Positions 8,234 through 16,576 of a stretch of 64,000 nucleotides of DNA are shown piece after piece. The position numbers were made by a program, and so were the translations under genes. The DNA comes from an uncultured Roseovarius sp. GTDB lineage: Bacteria > Pseudomonadota > Alphaproteobacteria > Rhodobacterales > Rhodobacteraceae. Location: positions 806,001 through 870,000 of the forward strand of contig CANMBU010000002.1 in the NCBI GenBank assembly GCA_947496175.1. The letters are read 5' to 3'. How positions within the stretch are numbered: the first letter of the stretch is position 1; every line of letters starts with the position of its first letter. The notes under the pieces are model-generated. The model did no database searches, was not told the origin of the DNA, and worked only from the letters and a program-made list of their open reading frames with translations.

Positions 8234-9637
8234 TCAGGCTGCTTTTACCACGCCTGACTTTGAACGAAGCCAATCCGAAGGCGCGACTATTCCCCACCAT
8301 TGCACTCGCAGGAGGCCAACAGCATGGCACGCGATCAGTGCGGCCCATATGACGGCCAAGTTCGCCACAACTGACCCAACCAATATCCCATTGTATCCTG
8401 CCAGGGTTACGCCGATCCAGGCCAGCGGGGTATACAGCAGCGTGATGCGCGCTGCGCTGAGCCACATGGACCATTGGGCCCTGTCGCGAGCGTTCATGGC
8501 CGCGGTCGCTGTGATAAGTATTCCATATCCCAGAAAGCCCCAACTCACGATGCGAAGGTAACTTGCAGCAAACTCGGCCGGTTCTTCTGAATTCGTAACA
8601 AATTTCGCAATTGGATCTGCCAAAAAAAGAAACAGCACGGCCAAGCTTAAGCCAAACGCCACACTCACAATAAAACAAAGTCGCAAAGCGTTTGCGGCGC
8701 GGTCTTTTTCACCGGCGCCCCAGTTTTGACCGACCACGGGTCCTATTCCGGACGACAGTGCCAGTAGCGGAACCAGCACAAAGGATTGAACACGGCCTGC
8801 CGCGCCGAACCCTGCAACAGCCGCGTCACCGATCGTGGCCACCGCGGCGGTGACCAGTGCCATTCCGACGGGGTTGATGGCGTTTGAAAGTGACGCCGGC
8901 ACACTGACCCTAGCAAGGCCCTTTACAGAGGCCCACAGTTTGAGGCCTGGCGCGCATGCAAAATCGATAAAACCAGTTTTCCAGGCGAAGAAAAACAGCC
9001 CCAAAAAGCTCGCGACCCTTGCAATCAAGGTTGCCAAGCCAGCTCCGGTCATCCCAAGTTCCGGGAACGGACCCATGCCAAATATAAGAAGCGGGTTGAT
9101 GCCAATGTTCAAAACAGCTTGCAGAACCATCGTTGTGGCGGCGACGGCACTGTTACCAGCGGCACGAAAAACGGCCGACAAGACCATCACTGCCACTACA
9201 AATGGAAAGCTTAAGCACCAGTAAGGAACGTATGACAGCGCGGACTTCAGAACTGCGTCTTTCGCACCCATCGCAGTGAATACGGCGGGTGCAAGGAGGT
9301 AAAACAAGCCGCTGACAAGAAGTGATAAAACTACAGCGAGACCGATGGCGTGAAGCGTGAGCCTACACCGGCTGGCCGTGTCGTCGCCGCGCCCGATGGC
9401 ATTTGAAATCACGGTGTTCGTGCCTGCTGACAAACCAATTGAAAGCGACATCAGCGCGACGATGACGGGATACACGAAACCTATCGCAGCCAACTCATTT
9501 TTACCAAAGCGTGCTAGAAACAGGGAGTCCGCAAGCCCAACCGCCAGTGTCCCCAAGATACCGAGGGTCATAGGGGCGCTGACCCAAAACAGGGCGGCGG
9601 CAACTGATCCTTTGGTGAGATCTTTTTCTGCGCTCAT
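8234..9637 (-). CDS. MATE family efflux transporter
   Basis: About 467 residues and 12 hydrophobic segments in two similar halves, as in MATE (DinF/NorM) exporters. 'APMTLGILGTLAVGLADSLF' at the start and 'GAAGRVQSFVLVPLLALSSG' in the second half match the family core. It is an inner-membrane cation-coupled exporter of organic cations or drugs; substrate unknown. The ATG at 9637 has an AGGA ribosome site; the longer frame starts at a TTG (9655). It lies just downstream of the terminator of the stress-linked gene 9734-10255. Confidence 0.85.
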   Translation of the reverse strand: MSAEKDLTKGSVAAALFWVSAPMTLGILGTLAVGLADSLFLARFGKNELAAIGFVYPVIVALMSLSIGLSAGTNTVISNAIGRGDDTASRCRLTLHAIGLAVVLSLLVSGLFYLLAPAVFTAMGAKDAVLKSALSYVPYWCLSFPFVVAVMVLSAVFRAAGNSAVAATTMVLQAVLNIGINPLLIFGMGPFPELGMTGAGLATLIARVASFLGLFFFAWKTGFIDFACAPGLKLWASVKGLARVSVPASLSNAINPVGMALVTAAVATIGDAAVAGFGAAGRVQSFVLVPLLALSSGIGPVVGQNWGAGEKDRAANALRLCFIVSVAFGLSLAVLFLFLADPIAKFVTNSEEPAEFAASYLRIVSWGFLGYGILITATAAMNARDRAQWSMWLSAARITLLYTPLAWIGVTLAGYNGILVGSVVANLAVIWAALIACHAVGLLRVQWWGIVAPSDWLRSKSGVVKAA

Positions 9638-9675
9638 TTGTTTCCTGGACGTCAACGCTGTTCTTTTGGGTTTTC

Positions 9676-9710
9676 ACAAAAAGATCGGCGCACCTTGGGT
9701 GCACCGATCT
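9676..9710 (-). terminator. Terminator of the entericidin operon
   Basis: On the minus strand a 13-bp stem (AGATCGGTGCACC with one mismatch) and a short loop are followed by TTTTTGTG. It lies 24 bp after the stop of the gene ending at 9734. Confidence 0.85.
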
Positions 9711-9733
9711 CGTTTCAAGTTTTGCCAAAAGGC

Positions 9734-10255
9734 TTACTTCTCCAGATAATCTACGACTTCTTTCGCATAAGCATCGACCAGCGTCTCGTATAGATCATCC
9801 TTGGAAGGTGGTACCAAGATGTATCCTTCAGGAGGAACTTGCCCTTCTTCGAGTTGAGCATAGACGCGCAACGAAAAGCTTTGCTCTGGGACATTCGTGC
9901 TCGCAACTTCGTTGTGGTCTGATGTTGGCTCTCCGTCACCTATGATAACAATGTTACCTTCGATTTCGTTGAACGCGCCCGTATCTGACAACTCGACGCT
10001 CCCATCGATCGCGACCTTCGTAATAACCACTCTGAGCTCGGGGGCTTCTGAACCCTGTTTGATCTCAACGAGCTCGGCAAGGGCTGTCGACAGATCAGTT
10101 TCAAGCGATGGCCAGTACTCAAGCGCATTACTACTATCGAATGCAGACAAATCAGCCTTAACTTCAATGTCTGACCATACGTCTGGTGATGCCAGTGCTG
10201 GGAACGACGTGCAAAGAAGGGCGGCAGAAACGGTTGCTGTTTTAAGGAAATTCAT
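9734..10255 (-). CDS. Secreted/periplasmic protein of unknown function
   Basis: 173 residues. The start at 10255 has a TAAGGAGA ribosome site and gives a clean signal peptide (about 1-22, ending PALAS). The mature part is acidic, with predicted alternating strands and helices, and no family I recognise. It is the second gene behind the entericidin-like ORF (49 bp downstream, same strand) and so probably shares the sigma-EcfG-type promoter at 10471-10495. This makes a stress-induced periplasmic role plausible; that is inference. Confidence 0.7.
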   Translation of the reverse strand: MNFLKTATVSAALLCTSFPALASPDVWSDIEVKADLSAFDSSNALEYWPSLETDLSTALAELVEIKQGSEAPELRVVITKVAIDGSVELSDTGAFNEIEGNIVIIGDGEPTSDHNEVASTNVPEQSFSLRVYAQLEEGQVPPEGYILVPPSKDDLYETLVDAYAKEVVDYLEK

Positions 10256-10304
10256 TTTTCTCTCCTTAGTTTTCGAGGTTTCAAAAAGTGTTTGTGGAGA
10301 TCGC

Positions 10305-10442
10305 TCAGGACTGAACGTCTTCAGCTGTGTCGGTGATTGCCTGACCGCCTTTTTCGATGTCGCGACCAACACCTTCAACAGTTTCGCAAGCTGCCAATCC
10401 TGTCATGGAAACAAGTGCCACGAGTGCAAGTTTATTTGTCAT
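10305..10442 (-). CDS. Entericidin A/B-like small lipoprotein
   Basis: 45 residues. It begins MTNKLALVALVSMTGLAACE; residues 16-19 (LAAC) are a lipobox, so Cys19 is the expected lipidation site. The mature part 'ETVEGVGRDIEKGGQAI' has the conserved 'T..G.G.D...GG..I' pattern of the entericidin family. Entericidins are stress-induced membrane lipoproteins of toxin/antidote type in E. coli. An AGGAG ribosome site lies upstream and a sigma-EcfG-type promoter 28 bp before the start. It is often missed because it is short. Confidence 0.85.
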   Translation of the reverse strand: MTNKLALVALVSMTGLAACETVEGVGRDIEKGGQAITDTAEDVQS

Positions 10443-10470
10443 CTTTTTCTCCTATCTCTTATGAATGACC

Positions 10471-10495
10471 AACGCGCCGCTTGAAATCTGGTTCC
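10471..10495 (-). promoter_or_regulatory. Sigma-EcfG-type promoter (entericidin operon)
   Basis: GGAAC-N16-CGTT on the minus strand, ending 28 bp before the entericidin ATG. Confidence 0.85.
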
Positions 10496-10564
10496 AAAAA
10501 ATTCCAATAAATTTTTGACGACAAACTGGATCGCACCTGACAAGAGCTTGATAAAAAACAAAGA

Positions 10565-10590
10565 ACCGCCCTGATCAGTTCAGGGCGGTA
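10565..10590 (-). terminator. Terminator of mscS
   Basis: On the minus strand a CCGCCCTGA/TCAGGGCGG stem is followed by TTCTTTGTTTTTT, about 44 bp beyond the mscS-like stop. Confidence 0.88.
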
Positions 10591-10633
10591 TCCATGCATT
10601 AGTAGGCTTTGCACTCACGCACAGCGCGCGACT

Positions 10634-11563
10634 TTACTCTGCAGCGATTGCTTTAACTGCGTCTTCCACAGGCACCGCTGAATTCTCGTGCACAAGTGTG
10701 CGCGTCGGAAACGGAATGTTGATGTCAGCGTCGTCAAGCGCCTCTTTCACCTTGCGCTTCATGTCTGCCTGATACTGGAAATAAACGTCACTGTCGCACC
10801 AGACGCGAACCAGAAAATCAACACTGCTGCTGCCAAGGTTGTTCACCTGAATAAAGGGTTCAGGATCAGTAAGTGAACGTTCATCCCCCATAATGGTATC
10901 GCGGATGACATTTTCTGCTTCGGCCAGATTGACGCCATAGCCCACCCCAAAGGTCCATTCGGCGCGACGTAACTTGTAAGACGAGTAATTGCGAATTGTG
11001 TTGCCCCAGACTTCGGAATTCGGAACGACCACCTGGACGTTTCCAAGATCGGCGAGCTCCGTGTAATTCAACGTGATGTTCTTCACTGTGCCCATGACAC
11101 CATTGACGGTTACGAAATCGCCAATTTTGAGTGGCCGAAAGAGGATAATCATCACACCCGCGGCGACGTTAGAAAGCGTGCCTTGCAAGGCGAGACCTAT
11201 CGCTAAACCAGCGGCACCAATAACCGCCACAACGGATGTGGTTTGAACGCCAAAGGTGTTCAATACGAACAATGCTGTGAATGCCAAAACGGCATAGCGC
11301 GCGATGTTCGACAGAAAATTGAACAACGTATCGTCAAGGCGCTTGTGTTTCTCGCCCAATCGCCTGATCCGCCGCCCAATGAGCCCCGAAACAGTAAGCC
11401 CCAAGGCAACGATCAGCATGGCCCCCAGGATGCTGCCGGTGATGCTCAAGATCGTTTCTAGAGTCATCAGATCCGAAAGAGATTTGCCGTTGTAAATATC
11501 TTTCGACCAAAGCGACGTGACCCAATTTGTGGCTTCATCCGCAACAACTTCTAGATTTTCCAT
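10634..11563 (-). CDS. Small-conductance mechanosensitive channel (MscS family)
   Basis: 309 residues. Three N-terminal transmembrane segments end in the pore helix 'VIGAAGLAIGLALQGTLSNVAAGVMI' region (about residues 133-158), the Gly/Ala-rich TM3 of MscS. It is followed by 'RPLKIGDFV.VNG..GTV' of the beta domain and a C-terminal alpha/beta domain. It opens on hypo-osmotic shock to release solutes from the cytoplasm. Its own sigma-EcfG-type promoter lies upstream and a terminator downstream, so it is a predicted member of the stress regulon next to phyR. Confidence 0.9.
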   Translation of the reverse strand: MENLEVVADEATNWVTSLWSKDIYNGKSLSDLMTLETILSITGSILGAMLIVALGLTVSGLIGRRIRRLGEKHKRLDDTLFNFLSNIARYAVLAFTALFVLNTFGVQTTSVVAVIGAAGLAIGLALQGTLSNVAAGVMIILFRPLKIGDFVTVNGVMGTVKNITLNYTELADLGNVQVVVPNSEVWGNTIRNYSSYKLRRAEWTFGVGYGVNLAEAENVIRDTIMGDERSLTDPEPFIQVNNLGSSSVDFLVRVWCDSDVYFQYQADMKRKVKEALDDADINIPFPTRTLVHENSAVPVEDAVKAIAAE

Positions 11564-11596
11564 AGTTTTTACCTTCTTGCATTCTCTTCCTTCGAC

Positions 11597-11621
11597 AACG
11601 CGAGCGGGTGAGAGAAGTTCC
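11597..11621 (-). promoter_or_regulatory. Sigma-EcfG-type promoter (mscS)
   Basis: GGAAC-N16-CGTT on the minus strand, 33 bp before the mscS-like start. Confidence 0.87.
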
Positions 11622-11642
11622 TTAAAATCTAACTGTTTAGCA

Positions 11643-11674
11643 TAAAAAAGCGAGCGGTCTGATGGGCCGCTCGC
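11643..11674 (-). terminator. Terminator of phyR
   Basis: An 8-bp stem GCGAGCGG/CCGCTCGC is followed on the minus strand by six T residues, 23 bp after the phyR stop. Confidence 0.9.
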
Positions 11675-11696
11675 GCTTCGTTAAAGTTCGAAAAGC

Positions 11697-12527
11697 TTAG
11701 GCTTTCAGCGTCTCTGTTGATGAGAAAAACATGGCCTGGCTGACTGCAGATTTAACTTGTGCCTCCGTGTAGGGTTTGGAGATCAAGAATGCAGGTTCGG
11801 GTCCTTCGCCTGTCAGCAATCTTTCAGGAAACGCGGTAATGAAAATGACCGGACGGTCGCCGTGTTTTTCCAAAATCTTGTTCACGGCATCAATGCCGCT
11901 GCTGTCGTCTGCGAGTTGTATGTCCGACAAGATAAGATCGCTCGCTTCGCGTTCCGCAAGCTTGAGCGCGCCTTCTTCGGTTCTCGCAATGCCCGTCACC
12001 TGATGGCCCAGATCTGACATCATCGCCTCAAGGTCTATTGCGATGATGGACTCGTCTTCGATGATCATGACCCGCCCGGTCGTGAACTTGGCCATTTCAG
12101 AATAGGCAATTGAGACCAATTCAGAGGCCTCCTCGGACGTGACTGACATGATCTGTGCCACATCATCAAAGGAAAATTCCTCGATCGTGTGCAACAAGAG
12201 AGCTTCACGCGTGTTGGGCGTCAACTTACTCAGACGATCTTGCACCTTTGCTTCGAGTGGTGATTCAGCCTCGGCTGGCGTCACGGGCTCACCGGTCGAA
12301 GACCAAAGCGTGTGAAAAGTCTGAAAAAGGGCAACTTTTGGCGAGATGTCTCGGTTAAACGCATCTGGATTGACCAGTATAGTTTCCAAAGTTGCCATCG
12401 CATAATTGTCACCAGTCATTTGTTGACCGGTCAGGGCACGCGCATAGCGTCTAAGAAACGGAAGATTTTTTCCAATCTGGTCAGCGAGTTGGGCGTTGGA
12501 TGGTCCCGTCATTTTGGTTGTTCCCAT
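11697..12527 (-). CDS. phyR: PhyR: sigma-like/receiver anti-anti-sigma factor of the general stress response
   Basis: 276 residues. Residues about 10-140 resemble an ECF sigma factor (sigma2/sigma4-like: 'LPFLRRYARALTG', then 'LTPNTREALLLHTIEEFSFD'). Residues about 150-268 are a receiver domain with acidic pocket 'IIEDE', phosphoacceptor Asp in 'LILSDIQL', the FAT-GUY-type segment 'FITAFPERLLTG' and Lys in 'FLISKPY'. When phosphorylated, PhyR binds NepR and frees EcfG. It is divergent from nepR-ecfG with overlapping sigma-EcfG-type promoters, so autoregulation is expected. An ATG 15 bp downstream is an alternative start with a better ribosome site. Confidence 0.96.
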   Translation of the reverse strand: MGTTKMTGPSNAQLADQIGKNLPFLRRYARALTGQQMTGDNYAMATLETILVNPDAFNRDISPKVALFQTFHTLWSSTGEPVTPAEAESPLEAKVQDRLSKLTPNTREALLLHTIEEFSFDDVAQIMSVTSEEASELVSIAYSEMAKFTTGRVMIIEDESIIAIDLEAMMSDLGHQVTGIARTEEGALKLAEREASDLILSDIQLADDSSGIDAVNKILEKHGDRPVIFITAFPERLLTGEGPEPAFLISKPYTEAQVKSAVSQAMFFSSTETLKA

Positions 12528-12545
12528 TTTTTTTGCTACTTGTTG

Positions 12546-12570
12546 GGAACCAAACGCGTGTTACTGCGTT
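12546..12570 (+). promoter_or_regulatory. Sigma-EcfG-type promoter (nepR-ecfG)
   Basis: GGAAC-N16-CGTT, 36 bp before the nepR ATG. It overlaps the phyR promoter on the other strand almost completely. Confidence 0.92.
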
Positions 12571-12578
12571 AAGGTTCC
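12553..12578 (-). promoter_or_regulatory. Sigma-EcfG-type promoter (phyR)
   Basis: GGAAC-N17-CGTT on the minus strand, 25 bp before the phyR ATG, interleaved with the nepR promoter. Confidence 0.88.
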
Positions 12579-12606
12579 ATAACGGTACGAAAAAAGTGTT
12601 AAGAGC

Positions 12607-12783
12607 ATGGATCAAAACAAGAAAAAAAACTCAAACGGGTCTGAAGTCGATAGGCAAATCGATGAAAACCTGAAGCGGGTCTTCAATGACATGGCCAATG
12701 AGCCTGTGCCTGACAAGTTTTCAAAGTTGCTCGAACAACTTCGGTCAGGTGATCAAGGCAAGTCCGGTGGTGCAGATGCTTGA
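12607..12783 (+). CDS. nepR: NepR anti-sigma factor
   Basis: 58 residues, Lys/Asn-rich at the start. The core 'IDENLKRVFNDMANEPVPDK' (about residues 18-37) is the NepR signature: two amphipathic helices joined by the conserved 'EP(V/L)P..F' turn that clamps EcfG or PhyR. It is the first gene of the operon, and its last 8 bp overlap the ecfG start, which couples synthesis of sigma and anti-sigma factor. It holds EcfG inactive until phosphorylated PhyR titrates it. Confidence 0.95.
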   Translation: MDQNKKKNSNGSEVDRQIDENLKRVFNDMANEPVPDKFSKLLEQLRSGDQGKSGGADA

Positions 12784-13321
12784 CCCCAAGGAAGAGATTG
12801 TAGAGCACATCGGTGCCATGCGTGCGTTCGCAATGAGCTTGTCGCGCAATCACGCAACGGCTGACGATGTCGTGCAGGAAGCGCTGGTCAAAGCGTGGAG
12901 TAATCTCGACAGCTTTGAAGCTGGCACAAACATGCGGGCGTGGCTCTTCACCATTGTGCGAAACACCTACTTCTCGCTTCACCGGAAAAGAAGTCGTGAA
13001 GTCGAAGACGTGGACGGTGTTATGGCAGAAAGCCTTTCACAGAAGCCTGAGCATGATGGACGCCTGGTCTTTAGAGACTTCGCAAGCGCGTTCAATGAGC
13101 TTTCAGATGAACAGCGCGAGGTGCTTATCCTGGTTGGGGCGCAGGGCTTTGCCTATGAAGAAGCGGCGGAAATGTGCGGTGTTGCGGTTGGCACGATCAA
13201 AAGCCGCGTGAACCGAGCCCGCGTACGTCTGGCCGAGCTGATGGAGATTGAAGAGGGCGATCCGGTTGACGTCACTGATGCTGTGACGACCGGAGTTATC
13301 GGCACGCGCCCGGCAGCCTGA
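12776..13321 (+). CDS. ecfG: EcfG-type (ECF15) RNA polymerase sigma factor
   Basis: 181 residues. Region 2 is seen as 'MSLSRNHATADDVVQEALVK' and 'TNMRAWLFTIVRNTYFS' (about residues 20-65). Region 4 is seen as 'LSDEQREVLILVGAQGFAYE' and 'CGVAVGTIKSRVNRARVRL' (about 110-160). The length and the 'NHATADDVVQE' block are typical of alphaproteobacterial EcfG. The ATG at 12776 is preferred over the longer frame because it gives the standard N-terminus and overlaps the nepR stop. It directs transcription from GGAAC-N16/17-CGTT promoters, many of which lie around it here. Confidence 0.95.
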   Translation: MLDPKEEIVEHIGAMRAFAMSLSRNHATADDVVQEALVKAWSNLDSFEAGTNMRAWLFTIVRNTYFSLHRKRSREVEDVDGVMAESLSQKPEHDGRLVFRDFASAFNELSDEQREVLILVGAQGFAYEEAAEMCGVAVGTIKSRVNRARVRLAELMEIEEGDPVDVTDAVTTGVIGTRPAA

Positions 13322-13323
13322 GG

Positions 13324-15093
13324 ATGCGTGAATTTACGCAATCCTTCAGTCTGACCGTGCTCCTTGCGGGTCTTCTTACTCTCGCTCTTTTGCCAATTGG
13401 CGCAGTTGGCATTTGGCAAACACGCGCCGTCATTTCAGACGCGGACAAAGAAGCGCGGGACGGGGTTCTGGCCAGAACACTCGACCTTGCGAGCAATGAA
13501 CGAAATCTTCTTCAGCGCGCGGTTGGGGCATCGAGCGGCTTGGGCGCGATGTTTCCTGAACTGGCCTATGATCAGGGTGCATGCAGTCGCGCAATGCAAA
13601 ACTTCGTGGCAGAGCAACAGGACTTCGTGTTCGCGGGCTGGATTGAAACTTCCGGGCGCATGGTCTGCCATTCAGAAAACGGCGAATACGATTTTTCCTC
13701 CCAGGACAATTTTCAAAAGCTGGTTGAAAATCCCGAAATCTCGTTTGAAGTCAATCGACAAGGATCGGTGACAGGGCAGTCTGTTATCATAGTTTCTCAG
13801 CCAGTGTTTAGGGATGAAATACTCCAGGGCTTTGTATCAGTTTCGATTCCTCACTGGGTGGCCAGCATGCAGTCAGATGAGCTGACTGAACAGGGTATCG
13901 TGGTTGCTCTTGTAGACAACGATGGTGAAATTCTTGCATCCAGTGTTGGTCTGGAAAAAACCAAAGACTTCTTGCCGACTCGTGAGCAAAAAGCTCTATT
14001 CTTCGGGCAAACGGGAAACACTTTCGTGGGCAAAGGTGTCGCGGGAGAAACCCGTTTTTTTGCTGTCAGTGAGTTGTTGCCAGACCAGGTTGTCGTGATC
14101 GGAAGCTGGCCTGAGGACGTTGCGCAGCTCACGACGGGGAATCGCAAAACGCTTCTGACTTTGGCCTTTCCAGTTCTGATGTGGGTTGCTGGACTGGGCG
14201 TGGCACTTTGGGGATTATACCAGCTTGTTCTTCGTCACCTCACGGCTCTCAGGAGCGGGCTTAGCAGCGTTGCCGGAGGAGAAAGAAAGCCTCTCACCGC
14301 GCTGCAGTCTGCACCCCAAGAGTTTCAGGATGTCCAGCGTGACTTCAACAACATGGTTGAGCTGGTGAGCGCTGCCGAAGCAAGGCAGGAGGAAGATCTT
14401 CAGGAGAAGACGGTTCTGTTGCGAGAGGTCCATCACAGAGTAAAGAACAACCTGCAACTTGTTGCGTCTATCATGAACATGCATGGCCGCACAGCAAGCA
14501 CACCAGAAGCGCGTCGCCTTCTCAATCAATTGCAGAGACGTGTTCGAGGCTTGGCCACCGTGCACAATACCCTGAACACCAAGTCGCAAATGACGACAGT
14601 TGATACAAAAGAACTCATTGAACACCTTGTGCGTGAGCTTGGCCAGAGACCGCCAATTGACGGTCGAACTGTCGAAATCGAAAGTGATGTTGTGTCTATC
14701 GACCTGGGGCAGGATCAGGCGGTGACGCTGTCCATGCTGGTGGCTGAGGCGCTCACAAACGCTGTGAAATATGTGGGCATTCCGGAAGGCGGCAAACCAG
14801 AGATTGAGATATCTTTGACCAAAGATGCATCTGGGCACATTCATTTCACGCTGCGCAACACCCGCGGGCTGACAGCGGATGAAGAAGACACAGAGTTGTT
14901 GGAGAGCAGCGGCATTGGCCAGAGACTTATGCGGGCTTTTGTCGAACAGCTTGAGGGAGAAGTTGACGTGACAGATGCGGAAAACGAATACGTGTACAGA
15001 GTATCCTTTCCAATTCGCGCAATTCAAACAGAACAGCCGCCGGTTTTACGGTCTGAGGGTGCTGACAATGGACACTCCGAAGCGGCAGAATAG
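13324..15093 (+). CDS. Sensor histidine kinase, HisKA_2/HWE-like (candidate PhyK)
   Basis: 589 residues. TM1 lies at about 10-30, followed by a periplasmic sensor region to about 275 (Cache/CHASE-like; it contains a pair of Cys, at about 80 and 120), TM2 at about 278-300 and a HAMP-like linker. The H-box 'LLREVHHRVKNNLQLVASIM' near residue 365 and N-box 'AEALTNAVKYV' near 475 define the HisKA_2 class used by PhyK kinases. It starts 2 bp after ecfG, so it is co-transcribed and is the likely phosphodonor for PhyR. The signal it senses is unknown. Confidence 0.9.
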   Translation: MREFTQSFSLTVLLAGLLTLALLPIGAVGIWQTRAVISDADKEARDGVLARTLDLASNERNLLQRAVGASSGLGAMFPELAYDQGACSRAMQNFVAEQQDFVFAGWIETSGRMVCHSENGEYDFSSQDNFQKLVENPEISFEVNRQGSVTGQSVIIVSQPVFRDEILQGFVSVSIPHWVASMQSDELTEQGIVVALVDNDGEILASSVGLEKTKDFLPTREQKALFFGQTGNTFVGKGVAGETRFFAVSELLPDQVVVIGSWPEDVAQLTTGNRKTLLTLAFPVLMWVAGLGVALWGLYQLVLRHLTALRSGLSSVAGGERKPLTALQSAPQEFQDVQRDFNNMVELVSAAEARQEEDLQEKTVLLREVHHRVKNNLQLVASIMNMHGRTASTPEARRLLNQLQRRVRGLATVHNTLNTKSQMTTVDTKELIEHLVRELGQRPPIDGRTVEIESDVVSIDLGQDQAVTLSMLVAEALTNAVKYVGIPEGGKPEIEISLTKDASGHIHFTLRNTRGLTADEEDTELLESSGIGQRLMRAFVEQLEGEVDVTDAENEYVYRVSFPIRAIQTEQPPVLRSEGADNGHSEAAE

Positions 15094-16576
15094 CGGATCA
15101 GAACATCGTTTTGAGGTTCTGACAACCGCACAAGAGGCCTGGCCTGCGTTTGAACGGGCGGTTCTTGGGGCAAAGCAAGAGGTGCTTTGCGGCTTTCGGG
15201 CGTTTGACTTCAAGACCGGTCTTCGAAGTAAGGAAGCGCAGGACATCGGCACAACTTGGTTTGACCTTCTGGCGCATGTGTTGCTGCGCGGCGTACAGGT
15301 ACGTTTGATCCTAAGTGATTTTGATCCAGTTTTAGCAACACCCTTGCATGAAATGACATGGCGCACCAAACGTCAGGTGGCGGCATTGAAAGAAGTCGTC
15401 GGGCAGGAGGCTGCAAATCGTCTTGATATGGCTGCGTCGCTTCATCCGGCCCGCGCGGGATTTGTGCCAAGGGCCATGTTCATGCCCGCAGTCCTTCAGA
15501 AGATGAAAAAGCAAATCAAGAAACTGTCCACGCCGCGCTTGGAACGCGAAGCTGTTGGATTGGACAAAAACCAGTGGCCAGACCTTCACACCGTCACGCA
15601 CCATCAGAAGCTGGCTGTGATTGACCGAGCGCTTTGCTATATCGGCGGGTTGGATCTAAACGAGCGGCGGTTTGACACGAAGGATCACGCGCGTGAGGCG
15701 CATCAAACATGGTCTGATGTGCAAGTTGTCGTCGAAGGCCCCGAGGCCCAGGAAGCAGCCGAACATCTGGAGCGGTTTCAGGACCAGATTAAGAGCGGCG
15801 ATGCCCAACCCGAAGGCAAGCATATCCGCCGCACCCTGTCGTCTCCGCGCTCGGCCGCGTTTTGGCGGCTGTCACCGAAAACCATCGCGCATGAAATTGA
15901 AGACGATCACATTGCCGCCTTCCACCGTGCAAAGCATTTAATCCATATCGAGACGCAGTATTTTCGCTCGACGCGCTTGGCCGAAGAGCTTGGCAAAGCG
16001 GCGCACAACAATCCGGATCTGCATCTGATCCTCGTTCTACCCTCTTTGCCGGAAGAGGTGGCATTTGGCGGACATCGGGATCTTGACGCGCGATATGGGT
16101 TATCCCTGCAGGCGGAGTGCATCAAGATGGTGGACGATGGTTTTGGATCACGCGCCTGTCTGGCAAGTCCGGTACAGCCCCGGACGGCGTCACGTGAAGA
16201 TGAAACAACACTCGCGGGCTCCCCGGTGATTCACGTTCACAACAAGGTTTTGGTGCAGGACACCGAATTTGCCCTTGTCGGTTCGGCAAACCTGAATGGG
16301 CGCTCAATGCGATGGGACACCGAAGCGGCATTGCGTATTTCGTCGCCAGAGCGCGTTAATACACTTCGCCAAGCGCTTGCACGCCATTGGTGGTTTGATG
16401 CCATTCCGCATGAGGCACGGGATATCGCAACATTGCATGCATGGTGGAAAGATGCCGTAAAACGCAACGGGGTGTGCCGACCCGAAGCACGTACAGGGTT
16501 CCTCGTACCGCATGACCCTGATCAACTCAGCACTTTGCGCCAACCGCTTCCCGGTGTGACAGAAGATATCGTTTAA
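15068..16576 (+). CDS. Phospholipase D-like protein
   Basis: About 502 residues. Two HxKxxxxD motifs are present: 'HHQKLAVIDRALCYIGGLDL' near residue 180 and 'HNKVLVQDTEFALVGSANLN' near 395, the catalytic pairs of the PLD superfamily. No signal peptide is seen, so the protein is cytoplasmic or peripheral; cardiolipin-synthase-like or phospholipase activity is possible. I choose the ATG at 15068; it overlaps the kinase stop by 26 bp, which places the gene in the nepR-ecfG-kinase operon. That suggests stress-linked phospholipid remodelling, which is inference. Confidence 0.85.
   Translation: MDTPKRQNSGSEHRFEVLTTAQEAWPAFERAVLGAKQEVLCGFRAFDFKTGLRSKEAQDIGTTWFDLLAHVLLRGVQVRLILSDFDPVLATPLHEMTWRTKRQVAALKEVVGQEAANRLDMAASLHPARAGFVPRAMFMPAVLQKMKKQIKKLSTPRLEREAVGLDKNQWPDLHTVTHHQKLAVIDRALCYIGGLDLNERRFDTKDHAREAHQTWSDVQVVVEGPEAQEAAEHLERFQDQIKSGDAQPEGKHIRRTLSSPRSAAFWRLSPKTIAHEIEDDHIAAFHRAKHLIHIETQYFRSTRLAEELGKAAHNNPDLHLILVLPSLPEEVAFGGHRDLDARYGLSLQAECIKMVDDGFGSRACLASPVQPRTASREDETTLAGSPVIHVHNKVLVQDTEFALVGSANLNGRSMRWDTEAALRISSPERVNTLRQALARHWWFDAIPHEARDIATLHAWWKDAVKRNGVCRPEARTGFLVPHDPDQLSTLRQPLPGVTEDIV

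Noticed and set aside
14215..15027. 270-codon minus-strand frame opposite the histidine kinase
   Set aside because: No recognisable domain; the opposite strand clearly encodes HisKA_2 motifs.
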